A stretch of DNA of 57,508 nucleotides from Eimeria necatrix (Eukaryota; Apicomplexa; Conoidasida; Eucoccidiorida; Eimeriidae): positions 1 to 57,508 of the forward strand of contig NW_013652479.1 of NCBI RefSeq assembly GCF_000499385.1. The letters are read 5' to 3'. This document shows, one piece after another, positions 11,505-22,771 of this stretch (the first letter of the stretch is position 1; each line of letters opens with the position of its first letter). The translations under genes and the position numbers were made by a program. Under the pieces are notes generated by a model, which was given only the letters and a program-made list of their open reading frames with translations, ran no database searches and was not told the origin of the DNA.

Positions 11505-14500
11505 TCAGCGCGGCTTCGGCCTCCACTGCTTGGTATTTTCAAGCACAAGAGACTCTAGAACAGCCACCGCCTCATCCGTGTCATTCAAGCAAGGGACCAC
11601 GCGTAGCTCCCCTTGTCCATCCTGCATAAGCAGCGGCCACCAATGCGCCTGTACTCTAAAAATGTCTGAAATTTCATACTGTCCACGTCTGATAAGTTTG
11701 ATGTAGATGCAGTGAGGCGAACAGGAGTTTTGCGCTAATCTGCCTGGCTTTTAGCCTCTAAATTCATGTCGGCGTGTGTCCACCTATGTACACCTCCATT
11801 CTGCACGCTCCAATATGCATTTGTCCGAAACCATTGACTGCATTTCAGCAGTAGAGCTTACAGTAAAGCCTGCAAAATAGTTGGCCGCTTCGGTTTGCAC
11901 TTCCTCCAGAGTCTCCAAACAGTCCGCAGCGAAGCCAGGGCACACCACATCAAGACGTCGACAGCCGGCTTTGGCAAGTGCCTCCAAAGCCTGCAATACA
12001 AATGAATACACCATTTGGACCACATGCAACCAGGAACAAGTTACGGACCCAGCAAGACAGGGGTAAAAAAAGGAATGCCGTCAACGTTAATATAAAATGA
12101 TAGGACAAATGGAAAATGCTGTCCGCAGCAGGCCATTCGCTACATCAGAAGGCGCCCCTGTAGCTACAATGGCAATATGACAGATAGCGGCTAAAAAGCC
12201 AAAGCCAAAATCTTACGGGGATAAAGTAGGGCTGCGTCCACTCCGCGCAACCCGTTCTTGATTGCATGGCGACCTCATACTCTCCAGGCTGAAACAGCAT
12301 CAGCAGCAGGCACGTCTCCTTAGATCCACACGGACCACAAACAGCAACAGCGCTGTAATAGCAGCTGTGTGAGGAGCCCTACCTTCAAATCCAAGCGCTC
12401 TGCCACGAGGCGAGTTGTCTGGAAGCAGTAGCACGCGTACGGATCTCCAGCTGCCCAGCTCACATCGCGCGGTATGCCGTGGTAAGAAAATAGCAAATGG
12501 TCACCTCGTCTGGGTACAGACAAAAATTTTAAGGGATTAGTCGTAAGAGCTAAACCTTGCACCTATGTTACTTTATGCCGCTAACTTCTACCGCAAACAA
12601 GCCTAGTGATTTACCGGGCAGACGGTATGAGGAGATCCAGTGCATCAATTGCGTGAATGAAAAGTAAATGGCACAGCAACTGCAGCATTTCTATAGAGTT
12701 TGCTTCCCGTTAGGGAGAAGCTTTGGATTCTCCATTGGATCCCTGCTTTCCCTGTGTTGTCCCTCTATTTCATCCACACAAATACTGAAAGCACTCACCC
12801 GTGCTGGTCCCAGAATTGCTTCACAGATGCTGCGACGGAATCAATGTAGGCTTCATTGTTCCAGTACCCCGAAACCATCCGCAAATCTGGCATAACCCTG
12901 CATACGCAAGCACAGATTGGAGCACGGCCAAGCAATACATCTTTGTTGTAGCCACAGCACGTGCGGACACGAGGTCGCTACAGGAGCTGCTGCTTCCGCA
13001 GCCGCCGATGCAGCGGCCACCTGACTCAAAAATTTCCTAATTGCAGCGTTGAAAGAACGAAATAGTTCTGAAAGGCCAGATAGCATGCTGCTGTGGCTCC
13101 ATCAGTTGCACTTCAACAAGAAGGAACAAATACACCGCCAGCGGCAGCAACAGCAGCAACGAACCTCCACTTTCGTATCTCATGGAACACCGCATCATAA
13201 GCTGATGCTGTGCAAGAAGCGGTAGGCTGTGGATAGAGGGGTATGAACAGCAACTTGAGCTGTTGATGCTGCTTTTGCAGCTTTTGCAGGACAGCAGATA
13301 CATCAGGATCCCCGTAGCGAACACAAGCCGAAACTTCAAAGCGAGGAACGAATCGCCTATGTTCATGCTGCTGCTTCTGCAACAGGTCTAGGCGCTGCTG
13401 CAGCCGAGCAGCAAGAGAAAATAAGTACACCGGCAAAGGGGGAGCCGAACCACCTTCCAATACGCGCTGAAGCTGCTGCAGCAGCAAAGACGATCCCTGC
13501 TGATGCAAGAGCTGTTTCCGTTGCTGCAGGGCAGCAGCAGCGCTCGAAAGTCGATTCTGAACAGCAGAAGGAGAAAGCCAGACGGAGGCGTACCGCCTCT
13601 GTGAAAGCCCTGCATACAGAGTACGTACACAAAGTATCTACCGTTGCCGCTCCTGCTGCTGCTGCTGCTGCCGATATTCCCCTCCATACTGCTGCAAATA
13701 CATACAAGATCGGATGGGAAGAATAACGAGGTGGAGCAACGGTAGCCAAAATAGCCGAGGAAGTTCTATAACGCGCCGGTCACCCAGAAACTCTGCATCG
13801 CATCAGCAGGGACAGGCGGAAGTGCAACAGCAGCACTGTAGCTAGAATAGTAAAGGAAAATCAAATGCCCTGGAATCTCATGCGAATCTGTCTTTGTGCT
13901 GACTTCGTAAGGCACATGTCGATACAGGAAGTCTAAAAGACGCTGTAGCGACAACAAATCGACGTGCATACAATAGCACTTGCTACAAGGATGCAGTAGC
14001 TCACGCTTTAGGTATCTCCACACTGCTGTGTATGTCGGCCTCAATGGGGAGCCAAGATTTAGCAGAACGACGTGAACTACATCCTTGCAGCTACTGTTTC
14101 CGCTGTTGCGGCTTGTACACCACTCTGTGCTGCTGGTTCTGCCGCTGCAGCTGTTATTGCCGTTGTTAACTGAGTCAAAAGGCTGCGGAGCGTGGGGGTT
14201 ACCCGCGTGCCACAATTGCTGCCACCTCTTAGCTGCTGCACTCAGTAATTGCTGTTCTTTGTTGCGGATCTGTTGTTGATGCTTCTGCCACCGCTGATGG
14301 TGTTGATGGTGTCTATGCGTTCCCCTCCACGAGTCACTGGTAGCAGTTGTAGTACCACTACTACATTGTTTCCGTTCACTGCTACTATTGTGGGCGTTGG
14401 TGTTAAATTTGCGCAGAAATGTGTTGCTGCAGCTGCTGCAGCTGCTGCAGTTGCCGCCGCTGTAACTGCTACCGGGGATGCACGGAGCAGCGATTCCCCT

Positions 14501-14527
14501 GGCTCGCAGAGCTCGAGTCAGCGGCAT
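11505..14527 (-). CDS. Ferrochelatase
   Basis: Inserts ferrous iron into protoporphyrin IX, the last step of haem synthesis, expected in the mitochondrion. Seven exons: 14527-13904, 13598-13165, 12897-12799, 12509-12383, 12288-12217, 11990-11862 and 11648-11505, giving about 542 residues against about 320 in bacteria. Recognisable blocks in order: [89 protein letters not shown]. The catalytic His is residue 396 (SYHGIP) and the metal-binding Glu is about 444 (TGCAEW). The blocks follow the E. coli order and wording more closely than animal or plant enzymes, as known for apicomplexan ferrochelatase. The extra length is an N-terminal region of about 150 residues rich in Ser, Asn, Gln and His, plus a Gln/Leu-rich insert encoded by CAG-type repeats. 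The exon 1/2 junction is the least certain. Confidence 0.93.
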
Positions 14528-15215
14528 CGGCCGTCTGTGCTTCCTTGATGATGCGCGGGAGCGTCAACTGTGACTTCAGCGTATCCGGCAGTCACAGGAC
14601 TCGCATTCAATCCTTGTGCGATTGACAGCTCCAAGGGGGAAACAGGTCAAGAGACAGGGCAATGGAAACAAAGACATATACCCTCGGTGAAAGGCTAACG
14701 TAAACGGAAGACAAGCGGCAATAAAGATGCATGTCTCGAAATGCCGCAGACGGTCTGGGCCTGCTTCAAGTTCACTGTAGCGCCGACATATTCGCAGTTT
14801 GCACTATGCCTTTCACCTTATACACTGAGCACTATCAAGGAAAAAAACATTTCGTCACGTGACATGTTTTTGCTGTTCATGACTTAGAGTTTAGGGTGCA
14901 GGATTTACATTGTAGAATTTAGGTATAGGGCTTGGCTCCTTCAAAGGGGCGGACCCGATGAGCAGGAACTGTGCATTCTCTTCATTGGCGTTTCACGTTC
15001 TGAGCCCCTCTAACCAACTAAGACATTTTAGTAAGCTTATTAATTTGTGCTACGTTGTTTCCTTTGCTGTTTAGCAACTTCTGCTTCGTGCCTGCCAGAA
15101 CGGCAACCCTCCCGGTTTCGGGGTAAGGCAACGGTATGCGAAAAAGCCCCAGCCATATATCCTTGCAACGGCGGCTACTCCACGGGGCTTGTGGTGTATC
15201 GAGAACACGAATACA
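14528..15215. promoter_or_regulatory. Shared divergent promoter region
   Basis: The 688 bases between the divergent starts of ferrochelatase (-) and the RIIa-fold protein (+) must hold both promoters; no core element can be named. Around 14885-14930 there are degenerate telomere-like words (gtttaggg, atttaggt, tataggg), a type of interspersed repeat known from Eimeria genomes. Confidence 0.4.
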
Positions 15216-16040
15216 ATGAGTCTGTCTAACTCTTCACCTGTGCGGCTTCATGAAGGAGCTTCAGCAAAGGGGAATGATGATAAGCAGGCTGGCAGTCCTG
15301 CTCTTCCTTCACCAGCGATAGGATTAGTAGCAGAAGCATCACCTCCTACTGGCGTTGATCTGCAGAATCAGCAGCCACAGCTGCCAATCCCGCCGCAACG
15401 GTCTACTCCCAGTGCAGAGCAGCTAGGGGCTCTGAAGGACTATGAAATTAGACTCAGACTGGAAAACGAAGAGTGCATTATTACACCCTTTCCCATTTTA
15501 AATTCTGTAGTTTATTGTACTGTTCAACGCATGTATAGCGCGTGACGAACTAGTTAGCAACCGTATCATTTTGAGTAGGACTCAGGGGCTGGGGGTCCAG
15601 TAACCTACAGTAAAAAGCCAAGAAAACTGCGAATCACTTATGCAAGACACCTCGAGACATAGCTACCGACCTGCCAAAGTAGCTGGGTAGATAATCTAGC
15701 CAAATAGCTATCTAAGAGTGTGGACGTGGGCAGGGTGATAAATGCAACTCCCTAAGACAAGTAGCGATTAATTACGTTTCGTGGAGGCAGTGAAAGAGAA
15801 GAGCGCAAGATGAGACGCTACTTTTTGTTGTGCAGGTACCTTGCAGCTCATCCTGAGTTAAGTGAACTGATACTGGCATTTCTCGGCGCTGTACTCGAGC
15901 ACCAACAACGGCTACAGCAGAACCAGAGGCTGCATGAGGGACAGCTATTGCAGTTCGCCGGACAGTTCTTCACACAGCCGAACCTCAGACAAACTGTTGC
16001 TAAGGTGACTGATAGATGCAGAGGGGAAGAACAATTGTAG
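15216..16040 (+). CDS. RIIa-fold (RIIAD1-like) protein
   Basis: Small protein whose C-terminal half resembles the RIIa dimerisation/docking fold that binds A-kinase-anchor-type helices in cilia and flagella. Two exons, 15216-15472 and 15836-16040, join as GA|G between ENEE and YLAAHPEL, giving 153 residues. The diagnostic run is ENEEYLAAHPELSELI, then FLGAVLEHQQ, then LLQFAGQFFTQPNL, matching the ENExYLxxHPEL...LL.FAxxFF pattern of RIIAD1-like proteins. A Gln-rich insert separates the two helices. The N-terminal half is low-complexity, rich in Pro, Ser and Gln. The start is the ATG in acaATGAGT. The donor GTGCAT is weak but restores the motif exactly. If AAG|GTGACT at 16004 is a donor, the true C-terminus lies further right. 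Confidence 0.75.
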
Positions 16041-19000
16041 CACTAGTTTCCGTGGATTCGACAGCCAGAGCCTTCAGCATATTAGGGTTAAGGCAGCTGC
16101 TTTGTCTATACTTGAATGACAGAAACAGCTGGCTAAGTGCATCGCGAGCCTGAACTATTTGCCTTCCGTCAATCACATGCATCCACAAACTGCTCCGGTC
16201 TCTTAAGCGCAAGCGTCTTATCCATCAACGGGGCTTTTGCAGCCAAAAGCGTAGGTACCGGCAGCAGCAACAGCAGCGGCAACGGGAGGAACCGCTGGCG
16301 ATACAGCAGCCTTAGAGATAGGCGTTGTGCCGTACAGCCTGCTCAAGGCGCCGCTTCTTCCAAAGAAGCGAAATGGGCCCAGCCCAAGGGAGCGGGCTAT
16401 TCCGGAAGACTTGGTAGCAGCTTCTTCAGCGGGCCCGTTATTAACAACTGCAGCTACTGCTGTTTCTGCTATCGCTGTTGAGGGACTTCCCTCTGCGGCA
16501 CTGGCACTTTGTGGGGAGAAGTACTGGTCGAAGTGCATTGTATCTTTGCTGCGCGCCAGCCCTTCCGGCTGCAGTGCTATTGGCTGCTCCGTCTGCTGCC
16601 TCTCACTGCTGGCCTCCACGTCCTCAAGCTCCTGTTCCTCAGTGGGAACTTCGAAGTCCTCCTCCGCCTGATGGATTTGCTGCAACTGGTTTAATGGCCG
16701 CATGCGGAGCAGCACTTCCAACCCTTTGTCGCCCGTTACAGTTCGATCGCTGCTGCCGGCGTCCTGCGTGACTGGTGCTGCCAGGTCTGCCCAACTGAGC
16801 TTGTCGTCTTCTGCAGCTGCTGACAAGGAGAAACCTTTCGAATCTACAGCTGCAGCTTCATATCGATTTTGTTGCTGCTGCTGCTGGGCTAACGACTGAA
16901 GGAAAGCAAAGCGATCCCCGCTTTCCCGCAAGCTCGCCTGAAGAGCTGCGACTTGTTCCTGAGGGCACAACATCCGCAATCACCTGTCACTGAATGCAAC
17001 TAGCGCCTATCTGTCTCGTAAACATGCCTATAGGCGCACAAGGGCATACACGATATGTTGCAGTGGCTTCCAATTTTCATTTTCATATCTGCCGACAGCT
17101 GCAGTTCGACACTTGAGTCTGATGCTGCCTTTCTGCTTCTGTGTTGAACTTCGTGTTATACGGAAAGCTTATTTTTATATTATGAGCCTCGAAGCAAGCC
17201 TTCCCAAAAGAAATATCCCATGCTGAGCTTTTGAGGCTTGAGGCACAAAGCACTGCATGTACACGTTCTGTCTTCTTTTCCTTAAAGAATCATTTACCGT
17301 GAGGAGTGCGTTTTCAGTGGCTAGCGCATCTATGTCCTCAAATAGAAGGTTCACCGCATGGGCAGCCGCCTGAGACCCCAAAGCCGTCAATTCCCCGTTG
17401 GGCACTTTTTCGGAGATTTGTGGCTCTGTGACGGTAGGCTGCGTCTCACCCACAACATGCGTAAGTGTTGACACATAAGCGGATGCGCGGCCAGCCGCAG
17501 ACAAAACAAATGCAACTCACGGGGGAAAAAAGCACAAACGCAACAGCGTTTCTGCTCAACTTCTCATTAAACATTTCTTTTAGGCCCAAAGCCGCTGGCA
17601 CGCAAAGAAGAATATGCAAGGGAACAAAAAATAGGCACAAAGAATACAGGCTTCCCAACCGGAGCCAGGCAATCTACAGCTTAGTGTTTAGGCCTTGGCG
17701 TGCCTCTGGCTCCTCGGAAGCATCTAGCAATGACATAATTTGGCCAGCATGAAGTCTCTTTCTCATATGTAGTCTCTCATGCAGATCCTGAAGATGCAGG
17801 GCAACACAGAAAAATAACAACATGGAGCGGTTGGATGCCTATCCAATGCGAACCTTCCTCACAACAGGCGGGTTGCAATGGAAGGCGAAATAACTCTGCA
17901 GAGATTAGAATTCACAGAAAACACCTGAGGTACATGGAAATAAATTGATTAAGAGTATGTGCACAGTTCTATGTGCCAGCAGAGACAGATACTTGTAGAC
18001 AATCCCTTATTTGAATATGATAGTAGGCATGCCTCCACTCACTTCTACCATACTGTATTTATTAATATTGAAAGAGCAGAACGATTTGACACGATTTCTG
18101 CTTAACAAGCATTTTATGTGCCTTATTGCAGATGTGCTTCTTTAGGATTTGGTGCGCGTCCCCGCATAGACCAACATTCGCACCGATCAACACAGATGAG
18201 CATAAAAATCAGCATATTAATGCAGAAAGAGGAATGGATGCCAATTTTGTGGATGGCGCCGCTATTCGCACACACTCTCGTGCAAAACGAAAAATAATTA
18301 AACCCGGCATTGGCACGTATACACGTCAGCATTTCTACAAACGTGTCTTCTGAATGGCCGTTCATCTTATTTTCCCTCATTCTGATCCTTGTATGGGGCT
18401 TGCCTGTACCAGGCGAAGGAATCGACTTTCAGCTGAGGGACTGCTTGCCTACAGAGTTCCAGAACAACCAACAGGCAGGTAAAATGCTCAAAGATTATTT
18501 GGGTATAGGACCCAAGCAATCTGCTAAGTTCTCCACGCATATAATCAAAATTCAAAGGAAGTCAAGAATGGAGAGCACGCTGGAATTTAGTATTTCTCAT
18601 GAGCGCTTTTCGTCTACAATTTGTGGTCTTGGGTTTGTTAGCACGTCTTCTGAAGCGTATAACGTAAGCTTAACGCCACCAGCCCTTGCTTATGGCGTTC
18701 CTGTTTAGTGCGTAGTTGGCATATATCTGCGGCTTTCAGGAAGCCAGTCATTAGCTGTGACTCTTACTACGATAATTATCACCAGATTATTTACCTGACG
18801 ACTTATCTGGCACTGAAGCTGGTGCAGCTTGGCTTTCAGACCAGCCACAGCGGCAGACTCGCTTGGTGCTTCCCGACCCTGCAGTCTGGTGATTCTGGCT
18901 CGGTCGGAGGAGTTGCGAATCGCCTTGGCCCTTTTTGCATACTTTAAAGTGTTAAGTGTCTCTTCCTGGTGGCTTATGGCGGGGGATATTGTCGCCACCA

Positions 19001-21762
19001 TGGCTGTTCGGCAGCGACCTCCCAGACTATCTTTAAGAAGCCGCGTAAGTTTGCTGTCCCTGTAGGGAACAAATCGTAGAGAAGCCTTTCCAGAGACGTT
19101 CCCCTTCACTGTTAACGCGTTAATAACGTTTCCGAGAGCCAGTAGGGACCTGTTGATGCTTGCGCCTGAGAAGAAAACAGGAGAAGAAACTAATTTTCTG
19201 TCTTCACAAAAGCATTTAGGGTGTGGAATTCACATGTGGATTCAACACAATAGGCTGCGCAGTCTTTAGCGGTTCTTCCGGAGATAGGAAAAGACAATTG
19301 AAGGCTCATAACTGTTCTTGCAAAGCTCTCCATGCTAATTTTTGCTGCTTCTCTTGACTAATTGTTGAGGGTAAACAGATGGCAAATGCCAAGGTAACCA
19401 CAGAAAACATTTTAGGCAAAGTAATAATACACGGGTGAAAACATCTGAATAGGAAAAATGGGAAGTTACGGTTTCATGTCCAATGAGAAAGTTACGGATA
19501 GCATGCTAAAAGGTACCTTCCGTCATCCTTTGTCCGTGGTTGCTCGTATGAGAGGCTCGTTCACTTCCTGCCAAGTCCACCAGCGACAGCTTTGCGAGCT
19601 GGCTCTCTTCGCCGGATCTGTCACGAGCCAAGATATTTACCTGCAGTGAACGGTGGAGAAGTCACATGGGCACATACCAATGGGGGCTTTTGGATCCACA
19701 TGATATCCGAAATAATGCCATATACAGGTGTATGCCAGAACAAGAACAACAGACGCAGAGGCAAGGGCGGCCGCTCTTGGGATCTATGCATTTGTTAAGA
19801 TTGGAACAGGCCTAATTGCGAATTGGAGGCCTAGTTGGAATACCTTGGGCGCTTAGAACCTAGAAGGACTCAGTTGACACGAAAATGAATACGTGCATGG
19901 GGACAAATACCTACGGCTTGTGCTGAAAAGTTACGAAGGTGACTTCTGCTTAGCTAACCTGTAGAATGGCGTGAGATCTGGAGGACGTCTGGTTCGCGTT
20001 TGTTGCTTCTTGTGTCCGTTTATCGTTTCCTTCCAGTAGAAGCAACAACGCATGCTGTTTCGAACGTAATCTGTGGATAGTGGCGTGCTGAAGCACCATA
20101 CCCTTCTCCGGGTCTTCTCTTAGCTCGCACACGTCAGTCCGGGACCCCAACAAGTCTCGAATAGTCTCGTTATATATCTCTACAAAGGAGCAGCTCAGTG
20201 AAAACTCCCTTTCTTTCTCATCGCAGACCTAAGAAAATTTCAGATTTGACAAGGCGATACTTCTCGTGCTCAGGACATTGCGAGCAGTGGCGTAATGTGG
20301 GAAGTTGTCGCAGTCCGATTTGTTGTCTGATTAAAAGCGTTGGGCTGCGACAACTTTCCACATGACGCCTTGACTGGGAGAAGTGAAAGGGCACTTGACA
20401 AAAGATCTGACTAAACTTTACAGTGTTCTTTCGGAAAATATGCGCGTTTTCTTTCTATGCTTCGCTTATGTGGCTCCACTGCATCTTTTCACTCGGCTTT
20501 GCATCGGCAGCCAAACTTTTCAACAAATTTTTCAAAAAAGGGACGCAATTACAGGAAGCACAAGGTCACCAGCTACCAAAATATAATTTAAATTGCCTGG
20601 TAGAATCTACAGAGTGAGCTTAGAGATGTTCCACCTGCTGAAAGAGCAGCTGTAGAGCCCTAGGCATAACTCCAGGTGCCGCTTCACTGCCTAGCATAGT
20701 ATGTGTCTTTCCAGCAGCTGTTGCTCCGTAGGCGAAAACAGAAACGTTTATTCCTTTCAACAGATCATGCAGAAGAGGCAGAGTGCATCCTTGAAACACT
20801 TCTTCTTGGTCAGTTGTTTCTCCAAACACTGAGTCAAATGAGAAGTACCGCTTTCTCACTCGCCTGCCCCGCGGGCCCCCTTCTGCTCCTACCTCAGTAA
20901 CAGTTAGCGATCTACTGTCTAAAACAGAAACAGTCTTCATGTCGCCTTGTATGCGTTCTGTCTCGCTCAGAGGACGCACTCTAACTGCGACATAGACGTT
21001 GCTGCCGTTGCCGTTGCAACAGGAGCTATCATCCGCTGATATTGTTCCCCAGTCTGTACACGACTCGCCTCCCACTGAAAGGGTTGTCGAAGGTACAGCG
21101 GCGAAAGCAGAGGGGGAAACTGGTGGAGGGGCTGCAAGGTCACCCGACGCATCCACAACGGTTGAGACGTTGAGTTTCAAGTCGGGGATTGTGTCCCGTT
21201 TGTTGTCAACCAGACTTGGTCCTAGATTGCTGCGAGTGCTGCGATAGCTGATTCTGTTAAATGTACGACTAGTAAAGGCAGCTTGGGCTACGCAATGACA
21301 GACACAGCGGGCGGCTCCCTTACTGCAATATTGCGTGGGGAGCTTTCCGCTCACATGCTGGGAGAGGCTGCGTTCTTCTGTAGTCGCCAAGGAAGAGTTC
21401 GAGCGGCTGCAGGCCCCATGGCGATAAGTAGACTGACTGTATCTGACTGGCTGTCGAAGGTGCGGCTGTTGTAGTGGTTCTTGATATTTCTGGGTCACCA
21501 TAGCCGTTGGCCTAATAATGTGGCGTTCCATCTGCTGCTGCTGCTGCCGGTGCGGCTTCTTATGGTTCAGTAGCTGACTCTGACAAAAATTCTTATCTGG
21601 TCTCTTTAAAGGCTGCGGGATATGTGTGTGCTGGTAAGCTTTCAAGAGATCTGGCCCTCTGGCAGGCAGGAACGCATTTGCTGACACAGGAGCTTCCAGC
21701 GGGGACCCGTCTTGCGGCCCCGAAGAGACCCTCTCTCTACTCATATTCAATCTCATCAGCAT
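16000..21762 (-). CDS. Kinesin-8-like motor protein
   Basis: Microtubule plus-end motor and depolymerase family. Motor exons: 21762-20635, 20228-19959, 19640-19517 and 19165-18795, all in phase. The motor begins near residue 255 ([11 protein letters not shown]). The P-loop is GATAAGKT (346-353), an unusual spelling of GxxxxGKT. Switch I is [10 protein letters not shown], switch II is [10 protein letters not shown], and the microtubule-binding block is [19 protein letters not shown] followed by [25 protein letters not shown] and the neck sequence point to kinesin-8. About 250 disordered residues precede the motor. The tail is less certain: 17787-17678, 17438-17298, 16958-16230 and 16149-16000, with coiled coil ([20 protein letters not shown]) and a Gln run. 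One or more exons around 18.7 kb may be missing. Divergent from dyskerin across about 1 kb. Confidence 0.88.
20290..20368. repeat. Imperfect hairpin in kinesin intron 1
   Basis: Arms 20290-20313 and 20345-20368 are 24 bases each and complementary except for two positions (cgtaatgtgggaagttgtcg pairs with the reverse of caactttccacatgacg). The loop is 31 bases. It sits in the 406-base intron between motor exons 1 and 2. Confidence 0.85.
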
Positions 21763-22771
21763 GCTTGAGCGGCTTGAGACGCCACCCTCTTTTAGTATTA
21801 GCTTTCATGTGGTGGTTACTAACGCCACCGCTGCCTGCGTTGTGTCAAGCTCGATCGTGACTCCTAGGCACTACAAGGGAGAAGAAGCGATGCAGTAATA
21901 CTTAGAAGCTCCTTTAAGTGTTTGGAAGTATAAATAATGGTTTTAGAACGTGGTCAGCTGAGGTTCTGCACACGGTTGCCGTCTCAACAGCAGCTATTCT
22001 ACGCGTCCATTCGGGGCCCCCCAGCATCTCATGAAAAACGTCGTCCTTTAGCACACTTTGCAAGACTGAGTAGATAATAAAATTAAGGTTGAGCATCCGG
22101 TAATCATTACGTTAAAATTGGTACTCACGAGTGCAGATTCAGTGAAGATCTATGTGGGTACTGCAGGCATTGCAGGCTTCTTTGGCCCAGCCCCAAGGCA
22201 CATAGTCTTCTGCTTCTGCCGCTGGGTTGCCTATACTGCTGTTGCAGGAACCGAGGAATGGATAACATAAAAATCTGGGTCCTTCTATGTATCTGTTTTC
22301 TGATGCAACTGATAGAGAAGCAGATGCAAGCCGCTGCAGCTATAGCACAACAGCAGCTGATGGAGGGCCCTCTGCCCCACAACAGCAGTAACTGACGCTT
22401 ACAGCTGCTGCATGCCTCATCCCTCCAAACACTTTGCACTTCAGCCTTACCTTTTTTTGTCGTTCTAAAGGTAGAAAGTTAAGGACGTGCTCTTCATCGC
22501 GGGAGGGGGGATGCCTACCCAATGAGCACCGCCAGGTTTTGTCGCGGCTTGCCGAGAGGTTCCAGTGCGCTTCAAGATTCATTCTTCGCCCAGTCGTCTC
22601 TTTCATAGAGAAAAAAGAGGGAGAGGCTTGCCGCTGTGTCCCGGAGGAGGGACTGTTCTCCACAGGTCGGAGTTTGCAAGCATATTCCCTGAGCCCCAAA
22701 CTTGCATCGTCCCTTTGGCTCGCTTGGTCGAAGGCTTAAAAAACGTCTTTGAATGAATATACGTTGGCATC
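21763..22771. promoter_or_regulatory. Divergent promoter region, kinesin/dyskerin
   Basis: About 1 kb between the kinesin start (-) and the dyskerin start (+). Minus-strand open frames at 22125-22439 and 22340-22699 look like by-products of GC-rich sequence; an untranslated kinesin leader is likely here. No core promoter motif could be named. Confidence 0.4.

Noticed and set aside
13363..13749. Long Ala/Cys/Phe-rich minus-strand frames alongside ferrochelatase exon 2
   Set aside because: Alternate frames of CAG-type repeats; the ferrochelatase motifs are in another frame.
16000..16149. Ubiquitin-specific protease N-terminus ([21 protein letters not shown] resembles the USP helix before the catalytic block)
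   Set aside because: It is a short terminal exon followed by a stop, with no Cys or His boxes downstream; it fits better as the kinesin tail.
18671..18755. Extra kinesin exon (about 18755-18671) reached by a 40-base intron
   Set aside because: An intron this short is out of line with the 90-base minimum elsewhere in the window; left unassigned.
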